Below, piece after piece: positions 53,774 through 62,698 of a stretch of 64,000 nt of DNA (positions within the stretch are counted from its first letter, which is position 1; every line of letters begins with the position of its first letter). Made by a program: the position numbers and the translations under genes. The stretch covers positions 62,001-126,000 of the forward strand of contig CAUEFX010000004.1 in assembly GCA_958477465.1 (NCBI GenBank), written 5' to 3'. Under the pieces are notes generated by a model. It was not told the origin of the DNA and did no database searches. It saw only the letters and a program-made list of their open reading frames with translations. Source of the DNA: an uncultured Bacteroides sp. (lineage in GTDB: Bacteria > Bacteroidota > Bacteroidia > Bacteroidales > Bacteroidaceae).

Positions 53774-55438
53774 TTACCGTATATCCATACCAGTATGACT
53801 TAAACCTGGTCCTCCCCCTGCAGTGTATCCGCAACTCTCTCCCGTTTCCCAAGGAGAAATCCAAAAGGAATACAAATCGCCATTAGTCAGATAAAACTTC
53901 AAACGTATATTTTTCCCTTTCAAGACAGATAAGTCCATTTGCCGTTTCCAACAAATCATTTGTTTGGTAGAATTTCCCTTTTTCATAAAAATACAATCTT
54001 TGACACCAAAACCTTCTATCGGCATACCATACTCATCCAATACTTCCACTGCAAGTTTACCATCTCTGACATCAGCGTTCACAAACAAGTATGTACCATC
54101 AAAAGAAATTTTCTCAGTCAAAAGCGTTCCTTCTTTTTTCCCCGCCTGCATCGACACAAATCCATCACGTCTTAGTGTTGCAAGTCCCGTTGATGTATGG
54201 CTATCCCACATTATTTTACTCAAACGGCGCCCGCTGGAATAAAAATAAAGAGAATCACCAACAATTAAAGGCACTCCATTGACAGATTGCATATTTCCCC
54301 AATTCCAAGCACCATCACTTTCATTCACATCCATAAAAGGTTGGTGAGTAGGACGGGCATAGTGAAAACCATCCCGGCTGTATCCCAATGAGATCACATT
54401 CCTCTTCTGAATGCCATCCCGTTCACATATACGATTTTCCGGACCGGCCCATGCACTATAAAAACCAAGCATAATACTTTCATAAGGAATAGCGTCAAAA
54501 TTATAGATACCGGGCTCCACTTCCGGATATTTCTCATGACGTAATTCTTTATCATCCGGAGTAAACCAAAAGACGATAAATTTGTCATCAGCATCTTTAC
54601 GAATGCGATGTGCCAAACTCACTAACATCTCTGGATCTTCATGTTCTATATAAAAACGAGAACGACTGGAGACTGCCGTGCTTCCACGCATACTTAACGC
54701 CCATTTTTTTGTAAATGGATTGTAAAAAGCTGTAGTACGATCACCTTGATCACCAGATTGTGCCACTCCCTTACTCCAATGGATACCGTCCGGAGAATAT
54801 TTCAAAACTACCTGCCAGCGTCTATCTTCCGGACGACGTTCGATATTGAAGAATTTCCAACGTTTTGCAGGATCTTTTTCTTCCCGATCTAACCATATAG
54901 TAGCAGCATCACGATTACAAGTATCAACAATGTTTGTCCCCGGAACAATATCTTGATTTACTTTTTTCCATACTTTGCCATCTTCCGATTCGGCATAACA
55001 TGTATAAAATGTCTGCTTTTCTTCTTTATGAATTGTCCCGGCACCAGCCAAATACCACATTTTATATTTATTATCCTTTTCGTCATACCAAATTCCATCA
55101 CTAAACGGAGCGGCATACAAGGCTCCTTGAGTAGTTTTTTCCCACTCCTTATCGGGCTCCAACACCGGATTCTTTTCATAGAAATTTGGAGTATGATAAA
55201 CGCTCTTCAAATCAGTTTCCTGAATTAAGAAATCATCTACAAACAATTGACGTCCTGTATTCACAGATATTATTGTTGGTTTGCTCTTCAAATAAGGAAC
55301 CGGCATTTCTTTACGTTCTGTCGGTTCCGAACAACGCGGTGGCCATTGTTCCGGCAATGTAATGCCATTGTGCAGTGTTTGGGCAGACATCAATGAAGAA
55401 AGGCAAATAAGTAATAAACTTGTTGATATTTTATGCAT
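53774..55438 (-). CDS. secreted propeller-type glycoside-hydrolase-like protein
   Basis: A 554-residue protein with a signal peptide (MHKISTSLLLICLSSLMSAQ). The segment NTGRQLFVDDFLIQETDLKSVYH, followed by APFSDGIWYDEKDNKYKMWY, is typical of a group of secreted proteins often labelled GH32-like or simply hypothetical. Repeated Tyr/Trp-rich blade motifs follow (YAESEDGKVWKKV, LKYSPDGIHWSKG, LGYSRDGFHYARP), which resemble degenerate Asp-boxes. A C-terminal beta-sandwich begins near residue 440. By position in the nan operon it may be a sialidase or sialic-acid-binding protein of a family other than GH33. That is an inference without identified catalytic residues. Confidence 0.7.
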   Translation of the reverse strand: MHKISTSLLLICLSSLMSAQTLHNGITLPEQWPPRCSEPTERKEMPVPYLKSKPTIISVNTGRQLFVDDFLIQETDLKSVYHTPNFYEKNPVLEPDKEWEKTTQGALYAAPFSDGIWYDEKDNKYKMWYLAGAGTIHKEEKQTFYTCYAESEDGKVWKKVNQDIVPGTNIVDTCNRDAATIWLDREEKDPAKRWKFFNIERRPEDRRWQVVLKYSPDGIHWSKGVAQSGDQGDRTTAFYNPFTKKWALSMRGSTAVSSRSRFYIEHEDPEMLVSLAHRIRKDADDKFIVFWFTPDDKELRHEKYPEVEPGIYNFDAIPYESIMLGFYSAWAGPENRICERDGIQKRNVISLGYSRDGFHYARPTHQPFMDVNESDGAWNWGNMQSVNGVPLIVGDSLYFYSSGRRLSKIMWDSHTSTGLATLRRDGFVSMQAGKKEGTLLTEKISFDGTYLFVNADVRDGKLAVEVLDEYGMPIEGFGVKDCIFMKKGNSTKQMICWKRQMDLSVLKGKNIRLKFYLTNGDLYSFWISPWETGESCGYTAGGGPGLSHTGMDIR

Positions 55439-55451
55439 AAGTTACATTTTT

Positions 55452-55508
55452 TATATTAAGAAACTGATTTTATATTAAGAAACTGATTTTATATTAAGAA
55501 ACTGAGAA
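55452..55508 (-). repeat. three 19-bp tandem repeats before the propeller gene
   Basis: TATATTAAGAAACTGATTT is repeated three times with an exact 19-base period, ending 14 bases upstream of the ATG at 55438 (minus strand). Copy number could change by slippage and alter the untranslated leader between susD and the propeller gene. Confidence 0.85.
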
Positions 55509-55536
55509 ATTTCAATGGATCTTTCCGAAAACCATA

Positions 55537-57237
55537 TTAATTCCAACCAGGATTATTCTCCGTAATAAAAGGATTTCCCTCCACTTCATCAATAGGAATG
55601 GGCAGCCATTCATCTCTACCTTCTTTAAAACCTAAATAAGCAGAAATATTATATTGCTTAAAGTTTGGATCGGAAACCTCCAATTCGCGAAAACGGGGAG
55701 CTAACTTACCCCAGCGAAGAAGATCATAAAAGCGATGTCCTTCTTGAGTCAACTCCAAGATACGCTCCCGTTCAATAATATTCATATCCACAGAAGCCAC
55801 CTCGGGTAAATTCACACTCGGACGAGTTCGAACCTGATTCACAGCCTCCACTGGCGTCAAGTTACCCTGTTTTCCGCCTGAGACAACAGCTTCAGCATAC
55901 ATCAACAGTACATCTGCATAGCGAATATAAGGATAGTTCAACCCATTAGCACGCAGATTTCCAATCCACATATTATTTCCCGGATTCACAGTAGGAAGTG
56001 TCCAATCAAGCCCCTTACGGCAAGCGGATTTATATTTTCCGGCCTGAGAACTTACTATGGAAAAACCTTTTGTTACACTACCATCTTCATTGACTTGCAC
56101 ATAATATTCATCAAAACTTTGCCCATCAAAAACACGAACTTCATCTCCAACTTTCGCTTCAATTTCAGGTGCTGTATCGTCAAATATCAACGTACCGAAC
56201 ATACGGGAATCAATTTTACCATTGGCATCTTTAGATGAAACAAAAACATCATATACCCACTGGTGGATTACATGAGCATTATTAGACACCTTTGAAGGAG
56301 GTTGAAGTCCACGCGGATCTCTCCACACACCACTATTAGTTAAACCCGGATTAAAACCTGTATTCACAGCATCACCTACAAACTGAAATTCTAAGATCGA
56401 TTCTTCATTATTTTCGGTTGCAACCTTAAAATTATCATTATAATCAGCCACCAAACTAAATGAACCATGTTCGCCTTTAATTATCTCATCAAAGCATTTT
56501 GCAGCTTCATCATAATAAACAGTAGATGATTTCCCATAACGCGGCTCAATTCCGCTACGATACAAATAAGCTTTGCCCAATAATGCAGCAGCAGAAGCAC
56601 TTGTTACACGTCCTATATTATCACCCTTCCAAAAGCCCTTTCCCGGCAGCAAATCTTTTGCTTTTTTCAAATCGGAAATAATAAAATCCCATGTAGCTTC
56701 CGGATCAGATTGCGGTTTATAGTCTTTTGATGATTTAGGAAAATGCTCCATCAAAGGAATATTCCGAAAATTCAAAAATAAGAACCAATGAGAAAAAGCC
56801 CTCAAGAAATAGGCCTCACCCAAATAAGCATCTTTCAATTCCTCATTCGAAAAGTTAACTTCCGGAATGACCTCAATCATCTGGCATGCCTGAGAAGCAG
56901 CTGTATAAAACAAGCCATAAGGTTCTACAATCGTATACCATGAAGGAGTTAACGATGCACAGTATTGACCCGGCACTCCATAATCGGTACGGTCACTGGA
57001 TTCGTCCCCCCTATTAGCCATAATACGGAAGGCAGAAACTCCCATAGCACGGGGAGTAGTCACATAGGCATAAACTCCCAATACACCTTTATTGATATTT
57101 TCCGGAGTATTATAAAATGAACTTACATCCTGCTGATTCGGATTGACGGCCAATTCGTTGAAAACATCATTGCATGAGGTTGATAACATACTAATCCCCA
57201 TAAATGCTAATATTATTGTCTTACTATATTTTTTCAT
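55537..57237 (-). CDS. nanU: SusD-family surface glycan-binding lipoprotein (NanU type)
   Basis: A 566-residue lipoprotein with a lipobox and lipidated Cys22 (ISMLSTSC, then NDVFNELAVNPN). The SusD fold is indicated by AYFLRAFSHWFLFLNFRNIPLM, the TPR region ASAAALLGKAYLYRSG and the C-terminal ERILELTQEGHRFYDLLRWGKL with GFKEGRDEWLPIPIDEVEGNP. It covers the SusC barrel and captures free or bound sialic acid. The name follows the B. fragilis and Tannerella NanU, based on context. It follows SusC by 12 bases. Confidence 0.88.
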   Translation of the reverse strand: MKKYSKTIILAFMGISMLSTSCNDVFNELAVNPNQQDVSSFYNTPENINKGVLGVYAYVTTPRAMGVSAFRIMANRGDESSDRTDYGVPGQYCASLTPSWYTIVEPYGLFYTAASQACQMIEVIPEVNFSNEELKDAYLGEAYFLRAFSHWFLFLNFRNIPLMEHFPKSSKDYKPQSDPEATWDFIISDLKKAKDLLPGKGFWKGDNIGRVTSASAAALLGKAYLYRSGIEPRYGKSSTVYYDEAAKCFDEIIKGEHGSFSLVADYNDNFKVATENNEESILEFQFVGDAVNTGFNPGLTNSGVWRDPRGLQPPSKVSNNAHVIHQWVYDVFVSSKDANGKIDSRMFGTLIFDDTAPEIEAKVGDEVRVFDGQSFDEYYVQVNEDGSVTKGFSIVSSQAGKYKSACRKGLDWTLPTVNPGNNMWIGNLRANGLNYPYIRYADVLLMYAEAVVSGGKQGNLTPVEAVNQVRTRPSVNLPEVASVDMNIIERERILELTQEGHRFYDLLRWGKLAPRFRELEVSDPNFKQYNISAYLGFKEGRDEWLPIPIDEVEGNPFITENNPGWN

Positions 57238-57249
57238 TGCTATAACATT

Positions 57250-60200
57250 TTAGAAAGTTAAATTAAATCCGAAGTTATAAGTTCTCGCATTTACTCTCGG
57301 AGCATCTTGATATAGTCCGTCAACCCCTCTGTCAAACAAAGTATTACTGCTTACTTCCGGATCATATAAAGAATAATTAGTTATGGTAAACAGATTTTGA
57401 ACACCGGCAAAAAGACGGGCAGATTCAATAAAACCTGTTTTCTTCAAAAGTTTCCTATCAAATGTATAGCCAATCTGTAAGTTCTTACAACGAAAATAAG
57501 AGCCGTCTTCCACATAAAAACTGCTGGGTAATGAATTGCCACCATTGAAGTTATCCGTTTTAGCAATAGGCAACGAAGTATTCTTATTGGAAGGAGTCCA
57601 TGAATTTAATGCATCCGCTAAATTATTATTATCATAATTGAAATAAAACTGATACTTGGCAGCAGCAAAAATATCATTGCCTTGTGTTCCTTGAAAGAAA
57701 GCAGTAAAATCCCAGTTCTTGTAACCGACGTTCACATTCAAACCATAAGTAAAGTCAGGAGTCGGGTTACCAAGTACCTGCTTGTCAGTTTCATTTGCCT
57801 CAGTAAGAGTTTTGGGCATACCATCCGCTCCTTCAAACAAAAAATCACCTGTATCCCCTATTCCTACAACTTTATATCCATAAAATGAACCAATAGGTAA
57901 TCCTTCTTTGGTTATAGTTGCACGATCGGAGAATTTAGAACTCATCGTATTACCTCGGATAGGTTGTACCCCCTCACCCAATTTACGAACTTTGTTCTCT
58001 AAAAAAGAGATATTCCCCTGTATATCAACGCTCCAATCATTCCATGTTTTACGATAGCCCAAAGAAAGTTCCAAACCCTTATTCTCCACAGATGCCGTGT
58101 TATAATAAGGAAGATCACCATCATTTACAATAATAGTTTGGCCGGAAGATGGAAGAGACTCCAAAGGAGCCAACAAATCATTATTACGCCTCAAGAAAAA
58201 TTCAGCAGTAAAATTCAGCGAATTATTCAAGAACCCCATTTCTACAGCAACATTGGACGAAACAGCTGTTTCCCAAGTCAGGTCCGTTTGAGCCAGACGA
58301 GTGACATAGCCATACTGACGTTTATCATTGAATATAGTCGGAACCGGTCCGTAAGCCAATGAAAGAAATGAATAAGGATCTATAAAGTTGGCTCCCAACT
58401 CACCATAGCTACCACGAATTTTCAATTTTGACATCCAAGATACATTGAAAAATTCTTCTTGATGTATATTCCAACCTGCTGACACTGATGGAAAGTATCC
58501 CACCCGCTGATCTTTGGCAAACTTGGAAGACTCATCACTACGAATACTCAATGACAATAAATAACGGTTCTTATAATCATAGTTGACGCGAGCAAAGAAA
58601 GAAAGCAATGCAGAATTCAATTCATTGGAACCAATAGTACCGGCACCATTGTATGTTGTAACAGCCGGTGCTCCCAAATCATTAACACCAGAGTCTATAG
58701 ACATGATACGATAGTATTCACGCATCCAACTGGTACCTAACAGAACATCAAACGTATGGCCGCTAAATGTACCGTTATAAGTCAATAAGTTATCAATCGT
58801 ATAGTTGAAACTTTCACCTCTCGACTCTGACAAAGAAGTATAAGGCTGGCTAAAATGAGAATCCGGAGTTCCATCTGCATCCCAATAAGATGCATAAGCT
58901 GGAGTATGCGTGTATCCATGTGTATTCAGATAGCTACCTGCCAAGTTCAGTTTATACTTAATACCTTTCCAAATATCCAAACCGATGCTCAAACTACCTG
59001 TAATATCTGTTTTTTTAGTATAATGGTCCCTTGCGTAAATACTTGCCAAAGGATTTGTTATGTCTATATTAGTTGTGGAATAGCCATCTGCAAGAGGTGT
59101 GGAAACATATCTCCCCAAAGCATCTGTTACAGGGAGGGTAGGTAACATGATACTTCGCCCAGCCGGGGGCGACTGTTTACTGGTATGTGCAATAGAAAGA
59201 TTCTCGGTAATGGTAAAACGTCCTTTCTTATAAGACCCATTAACGCGTGCATTATACTTCTCGTAGTTAGACTGAATGATGATACCATCCTGGTTAGTAT
59301 AACCAATACTTGTACTGAATGTTGAGTTTTCACCACCACCGGAAATAGCAGCACTCAAATTCCACATGGCAGCATTCTGATAATAAAGATCTTGCCAGTC
59401 TGTACTCATGTTCGGATTAGTTGGATTGACATTTTGGGGAGCCCGATCGAAAGCCGGACTATTATCCGCTACAGTATTCGCAAACCCTCTCCATTGCTCA
59501 GCATTCATAAAGTCAAGCATTTTAGAAGGAGTTTGATATGAAAACGAACCATTAATATCAACAACGGTTTTACCGTTCTTACCGCTTTTGGTAGTAACCA
59601 AAACGACACCATTAGCTGCACGCGAGCCATAAATGGCAGCAGCAGAACCGTCTTTCAGAATCTCTATTGACTCAATATCATTCGGATTCAAAGAATTAAT
59701 GCCATTATTACTTACTGCACCGTCTACAATATAAAGAGGTTCAGTAGAACCAAAAGTACCGGCACCACGGATCAAGATACTGACATCACCACCCGCTTCA
59801 CCGCCATTTTGCAAAATTTCAACTCCCGGAGTACGCCCTTGCAAGGCAGAAGCAACATTAGAAGTTACCTGTTTAGTAATCTCTTTTGCCGAAACAGAGG
59901 CTACAGCCGCTGTCATACTTGATTTTTTCTGTACACCATAGCCCACAACTATTACTTCGTCCAACTGCTCGGTATCTTCCGACAGAATGACATCAATTAT
60001 TGTCTTATCGCCTACAGTAAATTCCTGTGTTGTATAGCCGATATAACTAATTACCAAAGTAGCTTTAGGAGAAACCGTCAGTTTACATTCTCCATCCAGA
60101 TTTGTAATAGTACCATTAGAAGTGCCTTTTTCAAAAACAGAAGCACCGATGACAGGGTCGTTGTGGATATCAACAACCTTTACTGTTAGCGACTTTTGCT

Positions 60201-60264
60201 GTGCAAATATGTAAATACTAAAGACACAGCAAAAAAGTGTTAGAAGATACTTTTTCATAAGCAT
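57250..60264 (-). CDS. nanO: SusC-family TonB-dependent outer-membrane transporter (NanO type)
   Basis: A 1004-residue protein (Met1 or Met3) with a signal peptide, a carboxypeptidase-like beta-sandwich (LTVKVVDIHNDPVIGASVFEKG), a TonB-box region DEVIVVGYGVQKK, a plug with SALQGRTPGVEILQNGG and IYGSRAANGVVLVTTKSG, and a 22-strand barrel ending in FGFNLTF. There is no N-terminal STN signalling domain, so control through an anti-sigma factor is unlikely. It should import sialic acid with the SusD partner. A terminator-like hairpin lies just upstream (60284-60322), after nanE. Confidence 0.9.
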   Translation of the reverse strand: MLMKKYLLTLFCCVFSIYIFAQQKSLTVKVVDIHNDPVIGASVFEKGTSNGTITNLDGECKLTVSPKATLVISYIGYTTQEFTVGDKTIIDVILSEDTEQLDEVIVVGYGVQKKSSMTAAVASVSAKEITKQVTSNVASALQGRTPGVEILQNGGEAGGDVSILIRGAGTFGSTEPLYIVDGAVSNNGINSLNPNDIESIEILKDGSAAAIYGSRAANGVVLVTTKSGKNGKTVVDINGSFSYQTPSKMLDFMNAEQWRGFANTVADNSPAFDRAPQNVNPTNPNMSTDWQDLYYQNAAMWNLSAAISGGGENSTFSTSIGYTNQDGIIIQSNYEKYNARVNGSYKKGRFTITENLSIAHTSKQSPPAGRSIMLPTLPVTDALGRYVSTPLADGYSTTNIDITNPLASIYARDHYTKKTDITGSLSIGLDIWKGIKYKLNLAGSYLNTHGYTHTPAYASYWDADGTPDSHFSQPYTSLSESRGESFNYTIDNLLTYNGTFSGHTFDVLLGTSWMREYYRIMSIDSGVNDLGAPAVTTYNGAGTIGSNELNSALLSFFARVNYDYKNRYLLSLSIRSDESSKFAKDQRVGYFPSVSAGWNIHQEEFFNVSWMSKLKIRGSYGELGANFIDPYSFLSLAYGPVPTIFNDKRQYGYVTRLAQTDLTWETAVSSNVAVEMGFLNNSLNFTAEFFLRRNNDLLAPLESLPSSGQTIIVNDGDLPYYNTASVENKGLELSLGYRKTWNDWSVDIQGNISFLENKVRKLGEGVQPIRGNTMSSKFSDRATITKEGLPIGSFYGYKVVGIGDTGDFLFEGADGMPKTLTEANETDKQVLGNPTPDFTYGLNVNVGYKNWDFTAFFQGTQGNDIFAAAKYQFYFNYDNNNLADALNSWTPSNKNTSLPIAKTDNFNGGNSLPSSFYVEDGSYFRCKNLQIGYTFDRKLLKKTGFIESARLFAGVQNLFTITNYSLYDPEVSSNTLFDRGVDGLYQDAPRVNARTYNFGFNLTF

Positions 60265-60283
60265 AGTATATTAATTTAAGGGA

Positions 60284-60322
60284 AAAAAAAGTTCCTATGT
60301 TTGTAACTGTTAATAGGGACTC
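60284..60322 (-). terminator. intercistronic terminator between nanE and nanO
   Basis: On the minus strand AGTCCCTA pairs with TAGGAACT (one mismatch) around a 23-base loop and is followed by eight T residues. It would reduce transcription from nanLE into the SusC/SusD genes. No clear promoter was found between it and nanO. Confidence 0.6.
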
Positions 60323-60339
60323 TGAGAAAATATTTGTTC

Positions 60340-61518
60340 TTAAGACAATAATTCCCGGCAAAGCACATATCCTTTCGTCAACATCCTGGGTATGTGGAAA
60401 GGCCCTTTGAATAGGTTACCTTTTGCCGGTTGTGAGACTGTTCCGTCACGATGAAGGTATCCGTACCACTCTCCAAATTCATGATCCGGAAAATGAGTAT
60501 ATGTCCAATCACTGATTTGCTGATGCATAACGAGATACTTTTCATCTTTTGTAGCCTGGTAAGCATAAAGTGTAGCAATAATGGCTTCGGTCTGTGGCCA
60601 CCAGAATTTCATGTCATGTGCATAATCCTGTGGGGGCAGGTTACGACAGTCGCGGAAGTTGATGATACCTCCATATTCTTTATCCCATCCCCACTCCCAC
60701 GACCAGTCGAGGATAGTAAGCGCTATATCGGTCAGTTGCTTATCCCAATTCCGATATTTGGCTTCTTCCAGAATAAACCAGGCGGTTTCAATGCAATGCC
60801 CCGGATTGATAATACGCCCATTAATCGTGTCGATGAACTCCCCATCGGGGCCAACCGTCTCTAATAATGCATTGAATTCCGGATGCATAAAATCTTTTTG
60901 CAACAATGCAATCGAATCGTCTATCTGCTTATCAAGTACCGGATCGGCAATGGCTGCACGGATGCGTGAAGCTGTATTTATAAGAATCATGACGATGGAA
61001 TGGCCTTTCGACTGTACCGTATTCCAATACTTAGGTTCCAGAACACCGGGAGTAGCAAGAAAATGCTGAATATCCTTAAACAGCCTCAAGGCTTTTTCTG
61101 CATATTCCCTCTCACCGGAAGCGATGGCGTATTCTGACATAGCGATGGCAGCGAAAGTTTCAGAAAATACATAGCGACGTTTACGTATAGGTTCTCCGGA
61201 AGCCGTTACTTCAAAAAACATACGACCATCGGTATCAAAACAATGCTGCTCTATAAAGTCGATCGTACTTTTTGCTGCAGCCAGCCATTCCGGATTCTGC
61301 CCGATATGGTTATAAGCATAGCTACATATAAACGCAAAACGCCCTTGAAACCAAACTGATTTGGTCGTATCGATCAAAGAACCGTCACGATCCAAACAAG
61401 TATAAATGCCGCCGTTCCGAAGATCCAACCCATGCTTCAACCAAAAAGGCATTATATTCCCCGACAGATCATCCCGATAAGAGACCGACCATTTCTGTAG
61501 ATATTCGGTTACATTCAT
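60340..61518 (-). CDS. nanE: N-acylglucosamine 2-epimerase
   Basis: A 392-residue protein of the AGE/renin-binding-protein fold, an (alpha/alpha)6 barrel. Blocks include FWLKHGLDLRNGGIYTCLDRDG, KSVWFQGRFAFICSYAY, NPGHCIETAWFILEE and HDMKFWWPQTEAIIATLYAYQ, which hold the active-site His and Arg residues. It interconverts ManNAc and GlcNAc without prior phosphorylation. This is the Bacteroides route, in which a ROK kinase later phosphorylates GlcNAc. It is called NanE in Bacteroides although unrelated to enterobacterial NanE. It starts 12 bases after nanL. Confidence 0.93.
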   Translation of the reverse strand: MNVTEYLQKWSVSYRDDLSGNIMPFWLKHGLDLRNGGIYTCLDRDGSLIDTTKSVWFQGRFAFICSYAYNHIGQNPEWLAAAKSTIDFIEQHCFDTDGRMFFEVTASGEPIRKRRYVFSETFAAIAMSEYAIASGEREYAEKALRLFKDIQHFLATPGVLEPKYWNTVQSKGHSIVMILINTASRIRAAIADPVLDKQIDDSIALLQKDFMHPEFNALLETVGPDGEFIDTINGRIINPGHCIETAWFILEEAKYRNWDKQLTDIALTILDWSWEWGWDKEYGGIINFRDCRNLPPQDYAHDMKFWWPQTEAIIATLYAYQATKDEKYLVMHQQISDWTYTHFPDHEFGEWYGYLHRDGTVSQPAKGNLFKGPFHIPRMLTKGYVLCRELLS

Positions 61519-61530
61519 AGCATTAAAGAA

Positions 61531-62448
61531 TTAAAACTTATTACAGCGATCAAAAAAATGGATAGCTTCCAATTCTGCTTTCATACGGGCTTCTTCCTCA
61601 TCGGTCATGTTCTGGAATGGAGTACGATTCTTACCCAAATCCAAGCCAATCAGTTTCATGATGCGTTTGCCACCTACGATATTGCCTCTAAAATGACAGA
61701 TTACATTAATCACTTCCTGAGAAAAGTTCTGAAGTTCGCGTGCCTTCTCTAAATCACCGGCATCCCATGCATCGATAATACCAACCAGATTGCAGCCATT
61801 GTAATTGGTAGTACCCCCAATTCCGCCCCGGGCACCTCCCATTGCCAAACAAGGAAGAATCGTTTCATCCTGTCCATGCAGCATGTCAAACTTGCCATTC
61901 TTGTAAAGACGGCACTGATTGTACTCATACAAGCTTTCATAGGTGTACTTTATACCTGCAAAATTAGGAATGCGCCCATCTACCGCCTCAAGAAAAGCAA
62001 CCATAGATAGGAATGCACCGTTAAAAGCCGGAATATGATAAAAATAAAAGGGCAGCTCAGGAGCACCACAGGCTATCTCTTCACAATACTTCACCAACTC
62101 CTCTACACGACCAACTTTAGGAAATGGAGGAGCCATAGCACCAATACCCCATGCACCGATCTTTTGTGCATGTTCTGCCAAACGACGGCTTGACTTCACA
62201 CAAGTGCTGCCCACATGCACAATCACCTTGAAGCCCTCGGGGGATACTTCTATCCAGCGTTCAGCCAATTTCATACGTTCCTCTTCCGTCAGCATATAGC
62301 CTTCACCGGAGGAACCGTTAATGAAAACGCCCTTCAACCCATTTTTCGCCAGCATAGCAGCATAAGCTTCAATCGGTTCATAATTTACTTCTCCATTCTC
62401 ATGAAAAGGAGTAAAAGGGGCATTAATCAATCCGATAATCTTTTCCAT
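61531..62448 (-). CDS. nanL: N-acetylneuraminate lyase
   Basis: A 305-residue class I aldolase of the DapA/NanA family. The carboxylate-binding GSSGEGY motif (45-51), Tyr137 in FYFYHIPAFNG and Schiff-base Lys167 in NFAGIKYTYESLYEY are all present. The last is typical of sialate lyases rather than dihydrodipicolinate synthase. It splits N-acetylneuraminate into ManNAc and pyruvate. It is the first gene of the long minus-strand operon, directly divergent from the ROK regulator. Confidence 0.95.
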   Translation of the reverse strand: MEKIIGLINAPFTPFHENGEVNYEPIEAYAAMLAKNGLKGVFINGSSGEGYMLTEEERMKLAERWIEVSPEGFKVIVHVGSTCVKSSRRLAEHAQKIGAWGIGAMAPPFPKVGRVEELVKYCEEIACGAPELPFYFYHIPAFNGAFLSMVAFLEAVDGRIPNFAGIKYTYESLYEYNQCRLYKNGKFDMLHGQDETILPCLAMGGARGGIGGTTNYNGCNLVGIIDAWDAGDLEKARELQNFSQEVINVICHFRGNIVGGKRIMKLIGLDLGKNRTPFQNMTDEEEARMKAELEAIHFFDRCNKF

Positions 62449-62497
62449 AAATATACAGTTTTAATACGACAAATAATTCATTCAGATATCTACGCCA

Positions 62498-62528
62498 CAA
62501 ATATAGATATTTTTAATTAAACAACAAG
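62498..62528 (-). promoter_or_regulatory. nanL operon promoter
   Basis: On the minus strand CTTG (complement of 62525-62528), a 19-base spacer and TATATTTG (complement of 62498-62505) fit the Bacteroides consensus. The 5' leader is about 45 bases. Confidence 0.8.
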
Positions 62529-62529
62529 C

Positions 62530-62553
62530 ATTTAATAAATATTTTTATTAAAT
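62530..62553. promoter_or_regulatory. candidate regulator operator 1
   Basis: ATTTAATAAA-TATT-TTTATTAAAT is a perfect 10-bp inverted repeat. It abuts the -33 element of the nanL promoter, a place where a ROK repressor or activator could act. The assignment to the adjacent regulator is inferred. Confidence 0.55.
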
Positions 62554-62573
62554 ATCGCAGATAAATATAAAAT

Positions 62574-62594
62574 CTTTTATTATTTAGATAAAAG
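62574..62594. promoter_or_regulatory. candidate regulator operator 2
   Basis: CTTTTAT (62574-62580) and ATAAAAG (62588-62594) form a 7-bp inverted repeat in the middle of the nanL-regulator intergenic region, 20 bases from operator 1. Confidence 0.4.
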
Positions 62595-62662
62595 TCAGAG
62601 TTACAACCACGGGCATTAATAAATTATGGCGATAAAATGAAACGAGATATTCAAATAACTCG

Positions 62663-62670
62663 TATATTTG
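62663..62670 (+). promoter_or_regulatory. -7 element of the ROK regulator promoter
   Basis: TATATTTG at 62663-62670 matches TAnnTTTG, 29 bases before the regulator start. A -33 element is not evident. Confidence 0.6.
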
Positions 62671-62698
62671 TTCTGCATAAACCATTAATATAACATAT

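Noticed and set aside
57250..60264. Control of the SusC/SusD pair by an ECF sigma/anti-sigma system
   Set aside because: The SusC protein has no N-terminal STN domain and no sigma or anti-sigma genes are adjacent; the ROK regulator is the better candidate.
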